A DNA stretch of 64,000 bases. It comes from G963662905 sp963676725 (lineage in GTDB: Bacteria > Bacteroidota > Bacteroidia > Bacteroidales > WRLA01). Below the pieces are notes generated by a model. The model was not told the DNA's origin. It saw only the letters and a program-made list of their open reading frames with translations, and did not search any database. The DNA lies in the NCBI GenBank assembly GCA_963676725.1, contig OY781463.1, forward strand, positions 4,402,001 through 4,466,000. Direction: 5' to 3'. Positions 8,492 through 18,700 of this stretch are shown in pieces (the first letter of the stretch is position 1; each line of letters opens with the position of its first letter). A program made the position numbers and the translations under genes.

Positions 8492-9257
8492 ATACTTCAG
8501 ATTTTATTCCTAAGGCATCGAGTCGGGCAGCAATTGCATTCAATTCAGCTTTGCCAATTTTCTCAATATCCTGAGCCGGGGTTTCACGTGCAATTGGATA
8601 CAGCATTACAAGCCGAGGATGAATGCGTTTTATATGCTCCAACCATCTGCTTATTTCATATTCAGTCGTATTATCAAGCTTATTTCCTTTATAGGTTCCA
8701 CGCAGGAATAAAGTTTGAACCACCAGATCTCCATTAAAACGGCATAATTGCTCCACAATTTCCTCAATAGTAATTTTTCGTTTTGGTTGGTTAATCATCT
8801 GGAGCATTTGGTCTGTGCCGGCATCCAGCTTCATCACATTATTATCGATACGCATCAGGGCCTCCATAACTTCTTTTCGATGGAGCATGCTTGAATTCGA
8901 CAATACTGTAATTTCGGCTTTAGGAAAATATTGATCACGCAAGCGGATGCTTTCATCAATGATTTTAGGAAAAGAAGGATGAAGTGTTGGTTCTCCGTTT
9001 CCGGCATATGTTATATTATCAGGAACCTCTGAATTTTGCTTCATGGAAAGCAATTTTTTTTCCAGCATTTGCACAATTTCTTCCGTTTTGGGGAGGTTCT
9101 GGCTCTGTGCATCATCAGTCCAACCACATTCGCAATAGACACAATCAAAGCTACAGATTTTTTTATCGACCGGTAACAGGTTAATTCCCAACGAATTCCC
9201 AAAACGCCTGCTGCGAACAGGGCCAAAAATCAATTGATCAAAAAGAAATCCTGCCAT
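8484..9257 (-). CDS. Radical SAM protein
   Basis: 257 residues from ATG at 9257 (MAGFLFDQ). A longer frame from 9287 would start upstream of the predicted transcription start. The cluster motif C-x3-C-x2-C is in ICSFDCVYCE. GNGEPTLHP is the SAM-binding GGE-like segment. The N-terminus FGPVRSRRFGNSLGINLLP is typical of a widespread class of stand-alone radical SAM proteins found in anaerobes. The substrate is unknown. The repeat protein gene downstream overlaps it by 8 nt and may encode a partner. Confidence 0.85.
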   Translation of the reverse strand: MAGFLFDQLIFGPVRSRRFGNSLGINLLPVDKKICSFDCVYCECGWTDDAQSQNLPKTEEIVQMLEKKLLSMKQNSEVPDNITYAGNGEPTLHPSFPKIIDESIRLRDQYFPKAEITVLSNSSMLHRKEVMEALMRIDNNVMKLDAGTDQMLQMINQPKRKITIEEIVEQLCRFNGDLVVQTLFLRGTYKGNKLDNTTEYEISRWLEHIKRIHPRLVMLYPIARETPAQDIEKIGKAELNAIAARLDALGIKSEVYE

Positions 9258-9269
9258 TATATTTTTTTG

Positions 9270-9277
9270 CAAAAATA
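9270..9277 (-). promoter_or_regulatory. -7 box upstream of radical SAM gene
   Basis: CAAAAATA on the + strand is TATTTTTG on the - strand and matches TAnnTTTG. It sits 13 nt before ATG 9257, which supports that start and implies a very short leader. No clear -33 TTG was found. Confidence 0.45.
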
Positions 9278-9436
9278 CAAAATACACAACAGCTTTTTCA
9301 TCAGCGCCTGCAGCATTCGATCCTATTTAAAAACAATAGTGGCAGTCAATCCGGAATATAAGCCCAAAAGCTGAACAAATTATCATATTATTTGTATCTT
9401 TAACACACACAATTAACCATCAAAAAAAATAAGAAT

Positions 9437-10012
9437 ATGGCTTTTGAATTACCACCACTTCCGTATGCAAAAAATGCGCTTGAGCCGCATATTTCAGAAA
9501 AAACAATTGAGTTTCATTATGGCAAGCACCATCAGGCCTATGTGAATAACCTGAATAATCTGATTCCGGGCACAGCCTTCGAGGATGCAAGCCTCGAAGA
9601 AATCATCGAAAAAGCTGATGGCGGTATTTTCAATAATGGCGCTCAGGTATGGAATCACACTTTTTATTGGAATTGCTTAAGCCCCTCCGGTGGTGGCAAT
9701 CCCGAAGGTGCTCTTTTAGACGCAATCAATAAGACATTTGGTTCTTTCGATGCATTTAAAGAAGCCTTTAGCAAAGCTGCTGCCACGCTCTTTGGATCGG
9801 GATGGGCCTGGCTGGTAAAAAACAAAGAGGGTGATTTAGAAATTATCCAAGAATCGAATGCAGGAAACCCCATTCGCAAGGGTTTTACCCCATTATTAAC
9901 CTGCGATGTATGGGAACATGCTTATTATCTTGACCAACAAAATAAGCGTCCGGCATATATAGAAACATTCTGGAAGCTTGTTGATTGGAAAACTGTTGCA
10001 GGCAGACTGTAA
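9437..10012 (+). CDS. sodB: Superoxide dismutase, iron type
   Basis: 191 residues, full length for bacterial Fe/Mn SOD. Metal ligands are His27, His74, Asp157 and His161 (DVWEHAYY). Gln70 before VWNHTFYW takes the second-sphere position typical of FeSOD rather than MnSOD, although some Bacteroidota enzymes are cambialistic. It dismutates superoxide in the cytoplasm. It is monocistronic: its own upstream region lies between it and the divergent radical SAM gene, and a strong terminator follows. Confidence 0.95.
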   Translation: MAFELPPLPYAKNALEPHISEKTIEFHYGKHHQAYVNNLNNLIPGTAFEDASLEEIIEKADGGIFNNGAQVWNHTFYWNCLSPSGGGNPEGALLDAINKTFGSFDAFKEAFSKAAATLFGSGWAWLVKNKEGDLEIIQESNAGNPIRKGFTPLLTCDVWEHAYYLDQQNKRPAYIETFWKLVDWKTVAGRL

Positions 10013-10024
10013 GCCTAAAAAACA

Positions 10025-10058
10025 AAAGCTGCTTCATTTGTTTGAAGCAGCTTTTTTT
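10025..10058. terminator. Bidirectional rho-independent terminator between sodB and glmS
   Basis: An 11-bp perfect stem (AAAGCTGCTTC at 10025-10035 with GAAGCAGCTTT at 10044-10054), an 8-nt loop and flanking A and T runs. It can end transcription of the convergent sodB (+) and glmS (-). Confidence 0.9.
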
Positions 10059-10071
10059 ATGTTTTATTGTA

Positions 10072-11910
10072 TTATTCTACGGTTACTGATTTTGCCAAGT
10101 TCCGTGGTTGATCAACATTGCAATCACGGTTAACCGCGATATAGTATGCGAGCAATTGCAGGGGTATTGTAGCAAGAAGAGGCACCAATAATTCAATTGT
10201 TTCCGGAATTTCAAGCACAAAATCTGCCAATGCAGCAACGCTTTCATCATTCTCGGTAACAACAGCAATTACTTTTCCCTCTCTGGCCTTTACTTCCTGA
10301 ATGTTTGAAATCACTTTTTCGTAAACACCCCTATTGGTTGCAATAACAACCACCGGCATTTCCTTATCAATAAGTGCAATAGGGCCATGCTTCATTTCCG
10401 CCGCAGGATAACCTTCTGCATGTATATAACTGATTTCTTTTAACTTAAGCGCACCTTCTAGGGCAACTGGGAAATTATATCCACGTCCCAGATAGAGAAA
10501 ATTCCTTGAGTATGTAAAGATTTTTGAAATATCTTTAATTTTATCATTCAGCTCAAGGGTACGCTTTACTTTATCAGGGATCGCCTTGATTTCCCTACTT
10601 ATCTGATGATATGTTGAACTATCGATTGTGCCTTTTTTACGAGCTATGGCTAAAGCCATAAGAGTAAGAACGGTAACCTGTGCCGTGAATGCTTTTGTAG
10701 AGGCCACACCAATTTCAGGGCCGGCATGGGTATAAGAACCCGCATCAGAAGCCCTTGCAATAGACGAACCAACCACATTGCAAATACCATAAATAAATGC
10801 ACCCTTTTTCTTGCCGAGTTCTATGGCTGCAAGGGTGTCGGCAGTTTCACCAGATTGGGAAATAGCAATAATAATATCGTCCTCATAAATAACAGGATTC
10901 CTATAACGGAATTCCGAAGCGTATTCCACCTCAACAGGAATACGGGCGAGGTCTTCAAAAAGATATTCAGCAACCAGACCGGCATGCCATGAAGTACCTG
11001 CAGCAGTTATAATAATTCGTTTAGCGTTCAAAAATTTGTGTTCATGATCAATTATTCCTGCCATACTGATGATGTCATTATCATCATGGATGCGTCCGCG
11101 AAAGCTATCGCGAATTGTCACAGGCTGCTCATAAATCTCCTTCAGCATAAAATGAGGATATCCGCCCTTTTCCAGTTGGCTGATGCTCATTTCCAGTGTT
11201 TGAACAACAGGAAATTTTTCCACATCCTTAAGCGTCATAATTTTCAAGCCGGTGTTTCGGTTGATAATGGCAATTTCCTCATCATCGAGATATACCACAT
11301 TCTTTGTGTATTCTACGATTGGTGTTGCATCGGACGCAAGAAAATATTCATCTTTACCAATACCAACCACCAAAGGGGAACCTTTACGGGCTGCAATAAG
11401 CATATCTGGGTTCGAATGATCGATCACAACAATGGCATAAGCTCCAACAACTTGGTTTAATGCAGATTGCACAGCTTCTACTAATCCAATATTCTCATCT
11501 TTTTTAATGAATTCGATTAATTGAATAAGTACTTCTGTATCAGTATTACTTTGGAATTTATAACCATGTTGAATCAAGCCTTTTTTAATCACTTCATAGT
11601 TTTCTATGATGCCATTATGGATTAAAGCCAATTCTTCGGATTGGGAAAAATGAGGATGAGCATTTATTTCATTTGGGGCACCATGAGTAGCCCAGCGTGT
11701 ATGAGCCATACCAATGGTTCCGCTAACATCTTTGTCAATAATGTGATGTTCCAGCTCAGAAACTTTGCCTTTTGTTTTAAATACTTTCAACTGACTATTC
11801 AATACAGCAATACCTGCACTATCGTATCCTCTGTATTCGAGTCTTTTTAAGCCATTAATCAAAATAGGGCTTGCCTGTTTTGGGCCAATATAACCTACAA
11901 TACCACACAT
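10072..11910 (-). CDS. glmS: Glutamine--fructose-6-phosphate aminotransferase (isomerizing)
   Basis: 612 residues, the usual length. Cys2 in MCGIVGYIG is the glutaminase nucleophile. The N-terminal Ntn glutamine amidotransferase domain (about 1-220, with HTRWATHG) is followed by two SIS sugar-phosphate domains (SQSGETADTLAA; LGRGYNFPVALEGALKLKE). The C-terminus ends NLAKSVTVE as in GlmS. It makes glucosamine-6-phosphate, the first step to UDP-GlcNAc for peptidoglycan and lipid A. It is followed by a terminator and preceded by the DUF4270 gene on the same strand, 69 nt away. No glmS ribozyme was seen upstream. Confidence 0.97.
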   Translation of the reverse strand: MCGIVGYIGPKQASPILINGLKRLEYRGYDSAGIAVLNSQLKVFKTKGKVSELEHHIIDKDVSGTIGMAHTRWATHGAPNEINAHPHFSQSEELALIHNGIIENYEVIKKGLIQHGYKFQSNTDTEVLIQLIEFIKKDENIGLVEAVQSALNQVVGAYAIVVIDHSNPDMLIAARKGSPLVVGIGKDEYFLASDATPIVEYTKNVVYLDDEEIAIINRNTGLKIMTLKDVEKFPVVQTLEMSISQLEKGGYPHFMLKEIYEQPVTIRDSFRGRIHDDNDIISMAGIIDHEHKFLNAKRIIITAAGTSWHAGLVAEYLFEDLARIPVEVEYASEFRYRNPVIYEDDIIIAISQSGETADTLAAIELGKKKGAFIYGICNVVGSSIARASDAGSYTHAGPEIGVASTKAFTAQVTVLTLMALAIARKKGTIDSSTYHQISREIKAIPDKVKRTLELNDKIKDISKIFTYSRNFLYLGRGYNFPVALEGALKLKEISYIHAEGYPAAEMKHGPIALIDKEMPVVVIATNRGVYEKVISNIQEVKAREGKVIAVVTENDESVAALADFVLEIPETIELLVPLLATIPLQLLAYYIAVNRDCNVDQPRNLAKSVTVE

Positions 11911-11979
11911 GTTAACTACTTTTTAGATTTATCTGTCTTATTCTACTGCAAATAAACAGAAAAATCGGCAAATAAAAAA

Positions 11980-13320
11980 CTATTGAATTTTGGAATAGAC
12001 AACTTCAAGCCGGATTCTTTTATTGAAAAGCGCCGGATCATCTGGTTTTCCACCAACTAATTGGATTCTGTTCCCTTTAATTGATGCACCCGACACGGCG
12101 AGATAGAGATTATTTCCATCAAAGGTCTCCCCATCCATTACCGATTGCATATATGTTGTAATACGCATCCAAACTTCGTTGGTTTCGAAGTTATAATTGC
12201 CTCCAAAATAGGCTGTACCTTCGTATTGGTCACTGATATAATCATATGATCCATCTTCTTTATCAAGATGATAAATAAGGTAAGTTGGTGGAGGGAAAAA
12301 CAAATCTTCATCACTTTGAGCATTATCAAAAACCAGTTTGGCTTCATTGAGTGCAATGTTACCAATATTTTTAAGTGGCTCTAAATCTGGCATTTGCAAG
12401 CGCACACGAATTCCGCCCATTGCCTGTAAATATGCGATCTGATCGCCGCTCATAGTATCATTATTCAGGATCTGGTTACGCAGGCTTGGGTCTGCATGTT
12501 GATATCCATAATGCTCGTATGTATTATAGCGTGCGCAATAGCTATTCACATTATAAATAAAGCTCAAAGAATCCTCTTCATCGTTATGATAGTACATATA
12601 TAATGCTGATGTAGCAGCTTCCATTGAGAAATAGGCAATTTGACCACTGCCCGGATTTTGTTCTTCGGCAGCCGAGATCGATAAACCTTTAAAGAAGAGT
12701 AAAAAATCATCATTACTGGCCATATCTTCAGGAGAAGCTTCAATAAGTTTTTGCGCCAAGGCGGGATTGTTCTTACTGAGGTTAAGCCATAATTGCGGAG
12801 CATAATAAACAGTATCCACTTGGACCGAATCACGTGGTTTTGGCACTAAGGTATATTCTCCGATAATCGACTCATCAACTGCAGTACGGTTTACAGAATA
12901 ATAGAGGCTGTCTGCATAAAGATCTCCCGTAAGTTCTTGCACCCTAATCGTTATAGGACTTAGGGTGTCGCCATAAGAACCGGCATAGAGTAATTTAAGC
13001 ACTAGGGAGTCAACAACAGGATTGGTTCCAAAATCGTGGCCGGAAGATGAAAGCCTGAATTGCGTATAGAACCCGGCTGTACTTTTTCCAAAAACGGGGT
13101 CGTACATACTTCCCAGCACATTCAAAGAAGTACGATCGGTACGTATAGAATCCTCAATTTCAGAATATACCTGCACATACAAGCTGGTATCAAAACCTAT
13201 ACTTAACTGATCAGAACTGGGTTGGATACCCAATCCAATTTCTCCGGGGTCGTTTTCACAAGAAGGAAAATTAATCGCCACAAATGCAGCAAATAGCAAT
13301 AATAACAGGCTTCGTCTCAT
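11980..13320 (-). CDS. DUF4270 family lipoprotein
   Basis: 446 residues with a lipoprotein-like signal (LLLFAAFVAINFPSC, then ENDPG). The N-terminal segment DPGEIGLGIQPSSDQLSIGFDTS and the next block match DUF4270, a Bacteroidota family of predicted beta-rich outer-membrane lipoproteins without known function. In this phylum the gene commonly sits beside glmS, a short glycogen-synthase-like gene and panC; the first two are also its neighbours here. It lies between the GT5-like gene (55 nt upstream) and glmS (69 nt downstream), all on the same strand, so co-transcription is likely. Confidence 0.85.
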   Translation of the reverse strand: MRRSLLLLLFAAFVAINFPSCENDPGEIGLGIQPSSDQLSIGFDTSLYVQVYSEIEDSIRTDRTSLNVLGSMYDPVFGKSTAGFYTQFRLSSSGHDFGTNPVVDSLVLKLLYAGSYGDTLSPITIRVQELTGDLYADSLYYSVNRTAVDESIIGEYTLVPKPRDSVQVDTVYYAPQLWLNLSKNNPALAQKLIEASPEDMASNDDFLLFFKGLSISAAEEQNPGSGQIAYFSMEAATSALYMYYHNDEEDSLSFIYNVNSYCARYNTYEHYGYQHADPSLRNQILNNDTMSGDQIAYLQAMGGIRVRLQMPDLEPLKNIGNIALNEAKLVFDNAQSDEDLFFPPPTYLIYHLDKEDGSYDYISDQYEGTAYFGGNYNFETNEVWMRITTYMQSVMDGETFDGNNLYLAVSGASIKGNRIQLVGGKPDDPALFNKRIRLEVVYSKIQ

Positions 13321-13375
13321 CGAACAAATTTGACTTAATTTAAGCTAGTTTAACGCAGAATAGAACAGTTTATTC

Positions 13376-14200
13376 TTAGTCTTCTTCAGAATCTTCGAGC
13401 AACCGATCATAAAAGTCGTTATACACATCAATATAATTCTCTTCGCCCTGATATGGAAGGAATGGTTTCCCACTATCCTGAATATACTTATCAAGCTCAG
13501 GGTTAATGGTTTCACTTCCTTGAATAATACCATCAGCAAACTGAAGGGCACCCTTATATGCACCAACAAAGTCGCATTGTTTCAGGTTTTCAATATCTTC
13601 ATCATTGATACCGGGAAGCATAATTTTCTGTGTGAAGTTTTCGTGCAGCTTTTCCGTAAATTCATCATCATAAACGGAGACAATTACTTTTGCTTCAGAA
13701 AATAATGGGTCATCGTGGAATGCTTTTTTGAGGTATAGAGGGATAAGGGAAGTCATCCAACCATGGCAATGTACGAGATCCGGACCCCATCCAAGTTTTT
13801 TAACGGTTTCTAAAACCCCTCTTGAGAAAAATACGGCGCGTTCATCATTATCTTCATAAAAAGAACCATCCTTTGCACGCAGAGTAAATTTGCGCTGAAA
13901 ATAATCCTCATTATCAATGAAATAAATCTGCATTCTGGCCTGTTGAATACTGGCAACCTTAATAATGAGCGGATGGTCTGTATCGTCAATAATAAGATTC
14001 ATACCGGAGAGGCGAATCACTTCATGCAATTGATTCCTACGTTCGTTAATGCACCCAAACCGAGGCATAAAAGTACGAATTTCTTTACCTCTTTCCTGAA
14101 TTCCCTGTGGTAAATGCCGACCAATCAATCCTAATGGACTTTCTTTTAAATATGGTGTAATCTCCTGAGAAACAAATAAAACACGCGCCTTTTTTTTCAT
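13376..14200 (-). CDS. GT5-domain-only glycogen/starch synthase-like protein
   Basis: 274 residues. RVLFVSQEITPYLKESPLG, PRFGCINERRNQLHEV and PDLVHCHGWMTSLIPLYL match the N-terminal GT5 (starch synthase catalytic) Rossmann domain. A full glycogen synthase has about 480 residues with a second GT-B domain that completes the ADP-glucose site; that domain is absent. The usual N-terminal K-x-G-G-L is represented by LKESPLG. Catalysis as a normal synthase is therefore doubtful; a regulatory or carbohydrate-binding role is possible. The frame is intact and ends naturally with an acidic tail (EDSEED), so this is not a recent truncation. Confidence 0.8.
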   Translation of the reverse strand: MKKKARVLFVSQEITPYLKESPLGLIGRHLPQGIQERGKEIRTFMPRFGCINERRNQLHEVIRLSGMNLIIDDTDHPLIIKVASIQQARMQIYFIDNEDYFQRKFTLRAKDGSFYEDNDERAVFFSRGVLETVKKLGWGPDLVHCHGWMTSLIPLYLKKAFHDDPLFSEAKVIVSVYDDEFTEKLHENFTQKIMLPGINDEDIENLKQCDFVGAYKGALQFADGIIQGSETINPELDKYIQDSGKPFLPYQGEENYIDVYNDFYDRLLEDSEED

Positions 14201-14491
14201 ATTCCTATGATTTTAATTCTATAATTTCATCCCGTACCAATGTCTTTCCAGACTTAATATTTCAACTTATCTTAAACTAATGGTTTAATGCTGAATAATT
14301 TGGAACTGCAAAATTAACATTTTTTTGCCATTTTCGAGCATAATATGTCATAAACCCTTATTAATATTAGCGGATTTATGCGCTTTTACACAAATAAACC
14401 TATGATTAAACTGCTTCCCGTTATCATTTGATGAAAAAATTTGAGCAGAAAACAAAATAATCTTGTAATTATTCAGAAACAAAAATCTTCC

Positions 14492-15403
14492 TTAGGACTT
14501 CACAAATATTGCTTTCATGATATGGCTTGCCATTTTGGGGTTTTCTTTTAGCCTTCGCGTAGAATATCCAAACCAGTCTTTGCCGAAAGGCACATAAACA
14601 CGCATACGATGCCCTTTTTCAACAATTGATTTACGAAGCTCCGGTGTTACCCCATAAAGCATTTGAAATTCATAGCTGTCTTTTGGCCGCTGATAAGTCT
14701 CTATTAACTTCATTGCACCATCAACCAAAGCCTTATCGTGGGTGGCAATGCCCGGATACATTTTTTGTTCAAAAATATACTCCAGATCTTCTAAAAAGTG
14801 TTGGTTGATTTCTTCATATTTCTTAAAAGCAATACTTTCCGGCTCCACATAAATCCCTTTGCATAAACGAAAATTAAGCGGCTGTTCGACAGTATTCATA
14901 TCGCGCATATCGTTTAAATCATGCAAGGTGCGCTTCAAATAAGCCTGTACTACCAAGCCGGTGTTTTTAGGAAACTCTTGGTGCAAACGCCTATACAGCC
15001 GGATTTCTTTATCAACACAGCGCGAATCTTCCATGTCGATGCGGATAAAATTGCCATAAGAAGCAGCCTTGGCAACAATTTCGCGGATGTATGAATAACA
15101 AACAGCTTCATCGATCAATAAACCAAAAGAGGTGGGTTTCAATGAATAATTTCCATCGATATCTTCCTTTTCAATGGCATCAATCAATTCGAGATATTCA
15201 TCACGATTTGCTTTTGCCTCGTTCAGGTCAGATATAAATTCACCCAAAATATCAAGGGTTACCATACAGCCCTCACGATTTAACTCCTTACTCGCCTTAA
15301 CAGCATCCGAGATGCTTTCCCCTGCAATATACTTTTTCGAGAAAACCCACACCAATTTTTTTGGCATAAAGGGCAATATCCCCGCAATCATTTTATTGAA
15401 CAT
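14492..15403 (-). CDS. Proline dehydrogenase
   Basis: 303 residues from ATG 15403 (MFNKMIAG), the size of stand-alone bacterial ProDH. I rejected an upstream start at 15475 because a -7 box lies at 15430-15437. The C-terminal block RVYVPFGKDWFGYSTRRLKE is the family signature whose paired Arg bind the proline carboxylate; IATHDKALVDGA and YEFQMLYGV are barrel strands that bind FAD. It oxidises L-proline to pyrroline-5-carboxylate and passes electrons to quinone. The P5C dehydrogenase partner is not in the window. The divergent neighbour is a large FAD/Fe-S fusion related to amino-acid dehydrogenase complexes. Confidence 0.9.
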   Translation of the reverse strand: MFNKMIAGILPFMPKKLVWVFSKKYIAGESISDAVKASKELNREGCMVTLDILGEFISDLNEAKANRDEYLELIDAIEKEDIDGNYSLKPTSFGLLIDEAVCYSYIREIVAKAASYGNFIRIDMEDSRCVDKEIRLYRRLHQEFPKNTGLVVQAYLKRTLHDLNDMRDMNTVEQPLNFRLCKGIYVEPESIAFKKYEEINQHFLEDLEYIFEQKMYPGIATHDKALVDGAMKLIETYQRPKDSYEFQMLYGVTPELRKSIVEKGHRMRVYVPFGKDWFGYSTRRLKENPKMASHIMKAIFVKS

Positions 15404-15429
15404 GAAATAATTATTTAAAATGTAGCATA

Positions 15430-15437
15430 CAAAAATA
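15430..15437 (-). promoter_or_regulatory. -7 box for proline dehydrogenase
   Basis: CAAAAATA on the + strand reads TATTTTTG on the - strand, matching TAnnTTTG, 27 nt before ATG 15403. No good -33 partner was seen. Confidence 0.45.
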
Positions 15438-15665
15438 GAGAATTTTACGCACATGATATGCGATAAAAAGTGCATTTACTAATTGAACTTAAGGACTCTT
15501 TAAAACAGTTCGACCATAAACTTTCTTCAACACACTTCCATTTTTTGACGGAAACCGTTTTCATCTAGAGGAATTATATCCCTATTGTCAAAAGAGACTT
15601 CGCGAAGCTAGATTATATAAAGAGCCATACACTTATTTTAACTCAAAATAAATAAGTTGTCGTGC
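15438..15665. other. Divergent intergenic region, no gene
   Basis: Most of the 347-bp space between proline dehydrogenase and the redox fusion gene. It contains only the two outward promoters and AT-rich DNA. No coding frame, tRNA or clear operator was found; the divergent layout allows shared control. Confidence 0.5.
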
Positions 15666-15695
15666 TTTGACCATTTAAGAATAAATTTAATTTTG
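15666..15695 (+). promoter_or_regulatory. Promoter of the redox fusion gene
   Basis: TTTG at 15666-15669 and TAATTTTG at 15688-15695, 18 nt apart: one of the best matches to the Bacteroidota TTTG/TAnnTTTG promoter in the window. It leaves a leader of about 50 nt before ATG 15751. Confidence 0.7.
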
Positions 15696-15750
15696 CTTGT
15701 TAATGAATTAACACTGTTCGTGATTTAACAAACTAAAAAATATCAGGCTT

Positions 15751-18700
15751 ATGTATAAGATCAATGCGCATCCTGTTCTTGAAATTCCTAAACAAGAAAA
15801 CGTTGAGTTTCTCTACAACGGACAAAAAATTATTGGTCAAAAAGGATTTACTATTGCCGCCGCCCTCCATCAGGCAGGTTTCCCTGTGCATAGCCACAGC
15901 TTAAAAAACCGTGAACGAAGCCTTGAATGTGGTATTGGTAAATGCGGGGCATGCGAGATGCTGGTTGATGGCCAGATAAAAAGAATCTGCATCACCAAAG
16001 TTGATGGCATTTCGGAAGTCAGGGAAATCCCAAAAGATTTTAATCCTGAAGCGAAAAAACCGGAAACGAAAACCCCTGTGAAGGTATTCAAAACAAGCGT
16101 TGCAATTATCGGTGCCGGCCCCGCAGGGCTTGCTGCCCGTGAAGAATTGAATAATCACGGTGTTGATAATATTGTACTCGATAATAATGATCAAATTGGC
16201 GGTCAGTTCCTGATGCAAACCCATCAGTTTTTCTTCTTTGAAAAAGAGAAGAAATTTGGTGGTATGAGGGGCTTCGATATTGCCAAAACCCTCGCCGGTG
16301 ATTCTCATGACGGTATTTTCCTGAATGCCACTGTTTGGGACATTCTTGATGGTAAACGTTTGGCCGTTAAAGATATTAAAACCGATGAGGTCTATTATAT
16401 TGATGCAGAGCACCTCATTATTGCCACGGGAGCGGTTCCATTTATGCCCACATTCGAAAACGACGACCTTCCTGGCGTTTATACTGCAGCAGTTGTTCAA
16501 AAAATGATGAATCAGGAATTTACACTTCTTGGTAAAAATATATTGACCGTTGGCGCTGGAAATATTGGCTATTTAACTTCCTACCAATTAATGCAGGCAG
16601 GCGCACAGGTAAAGGCGATCATCGAAGCGCAGCCCCATGAAGGTGGTTTTCCTGTTCAGGCAAACCGTGTTCGTAGATTGGGCATACCTATTATGCTGGG
16701 GCATATCTTATTAAAAGCCATTCCCAACGAAAAACATGATGGAATAATTGGCGCTTTAATTGCAGAATGCGAGAATTTTAAAGCGATTCCAGGAACGGAA
16801 AAAATTATAAAAGGCATTGATGCCATTAATATTTGCACCGGCCTAGTTCCTGATGATCAATTACTTATTAAGGGTAATGAGATTTTTGGGCGTAATTGTT
16901 ATGGCGCAGGCGATGCCATTCGCATTGGTGAAGGCACAAGTGCTGTTTTACGCGGAAAACAAGTAGCTTATGAAGTACTGCAAAACCTTCAGCTACGCTA
17001 TGATTATGAGCATTATCTAAAAATTTCAAAGGAATATATTGATTCCCAACAACATCCTGTTCAGATTATTGAAAAGCCCTTTATGCCAACACCCGAAAGA
17101 ATGGCACAAAAAGGATTTGTACTAATCGATTGCCTCTATGGATTTGCTTGCAATCCATGCAGTTTTGCCTGTCCGCACGGAGCCATTACGAAATCATCAA
17201 CAAGCACTGTTCCACATATCGATTACGAAAAATGTATTGGCTGTATGGACTGTGTATATCAATGCCCCGGTTTGGCGATTTTTGGATATAATCTAAAGAA
17301 AGACTGGCTGTTCTTACCCATTGAATACGAAGCTGCCGAAAAATCAGAAGTATTCCTTATTGATAATAACGGCAAAAAACTGGGTGAAGGTATTATCGAA
17401 AAAATTATGCGCAAAGCCAATAAAACCCATGTTGCGCGTGTAAGATCACTCGATATTCACGGAGAAGAATTAACCAATGTGCGGGGATTTATTGTTAAGG
17501 AAAACTATCCAGAAGCAGTGCATGAAGAAAATTGCGATTGTGCCATAGAATCAGAGACCTATGTATGCCATTGCGATGATGTTTCTTTGGATGAAATACT
17601 AAATGTAATTGGCGATCGCAAATTCATTTCTGTTGATGAAATCAAGCACACAACCCGTTTGGGTATGGGCGCCTGCCGCGGAAAACGCTGCATTCCCCGA
17701 CTAAAACAAATGATTCGCCCTTATGGGATTTCTGTTGTTGGTGATGCCACACCACGTGGGCCATTGTCCAATCAGGTAAGTATGGGCGATATGTTCCCGA
17801 AAGAATCTCATGAACAAATACAGATTATCAACAAGAAGCATCAGATAAAAAAAATAAAGGTGAATGCCCTTGTAGCCGGTGGTGGTATTGGCGGAAGCGC
17901 TGTATTTCGTTATCTTGCCGAAGGCGGATTGAAACCAGTTTTAGCAAATTATGGCAGGGGCGCTTCTTGGCGCAATATTGCCGGAGGACGACCCAATTTT
18001 AGTATTCCTGAGCTATCGGAAATTGCAGTACGGAATCAGGATATTTTTAAGGAGTTGCAAAATATTCAAAATATCGATTACCGGCCTATTGACTATGTTA
18101 CTTTTGCACACGATGACCATATGTATCAGGCTCTTGAAGCATCCATGGCTTGGTCTGATGCTGAAATGATAGCACCTTCGGAATTTAGCAAACGCATATC
18201 GCCTAATTTCAACACACAACTCACAAAATATCAGGCAGCCTTAATTACTAAAAATTGCTGGCAGGCAACTCCAGGGCGTGTCGTTGATTTAATCCGTCAA
18301 CTCGGCATTGAAGCCGGAGGAAGCATTGAAGAAGACTGTGAGTTGCTCGATGTTCGCAAAGAAAAGGACACCTATTTTGCCCTAACACGCAATCACCGTC
18401 ATGAATATGTTGAATATGAAACTCCGGTATTTGTGAATGCTTTAGGTCCACAAGGAGCAAAATTTGCAAAGGCTATTGGTGTAGAAAGTGGTATCTATCC
18501 GGTGAAACATCAGGCATTTATTACACGCCGTTTACCGATGATGGGCATGAACGGAGTACCTCTACCTATGATTATCGATCGCAGGAATTATAAAGGATTT
18601 GTCGCTGTTTATGGCCAGCAACTCGGTGAAACAGGCCAGATTATTGGTTGTGCCAGCCCTGCTGTAGACCCAATGGAAGCAGATAAAAACCTCAAAATCA

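Noticed and set aside
11911..11979. glmS ribozyme or riboswitch upstream of glmS
   Set aside because: The gap to the upstream gene is only 69 nt, too short for the ribozyme, and no core motif was seen.
15901..16500. Long antisense open frame (199 codons) opposite the redox fusion gene
   Set aside because: The sense frame has unmistakable FAD and Fe-S motifs; the antisense product shows no domain, signal or start context and arises from codon bias. The same holds for antisense frames at 11038-11460, 32440-32916, 38378-38767, 49522-49962 and 52481-52870.
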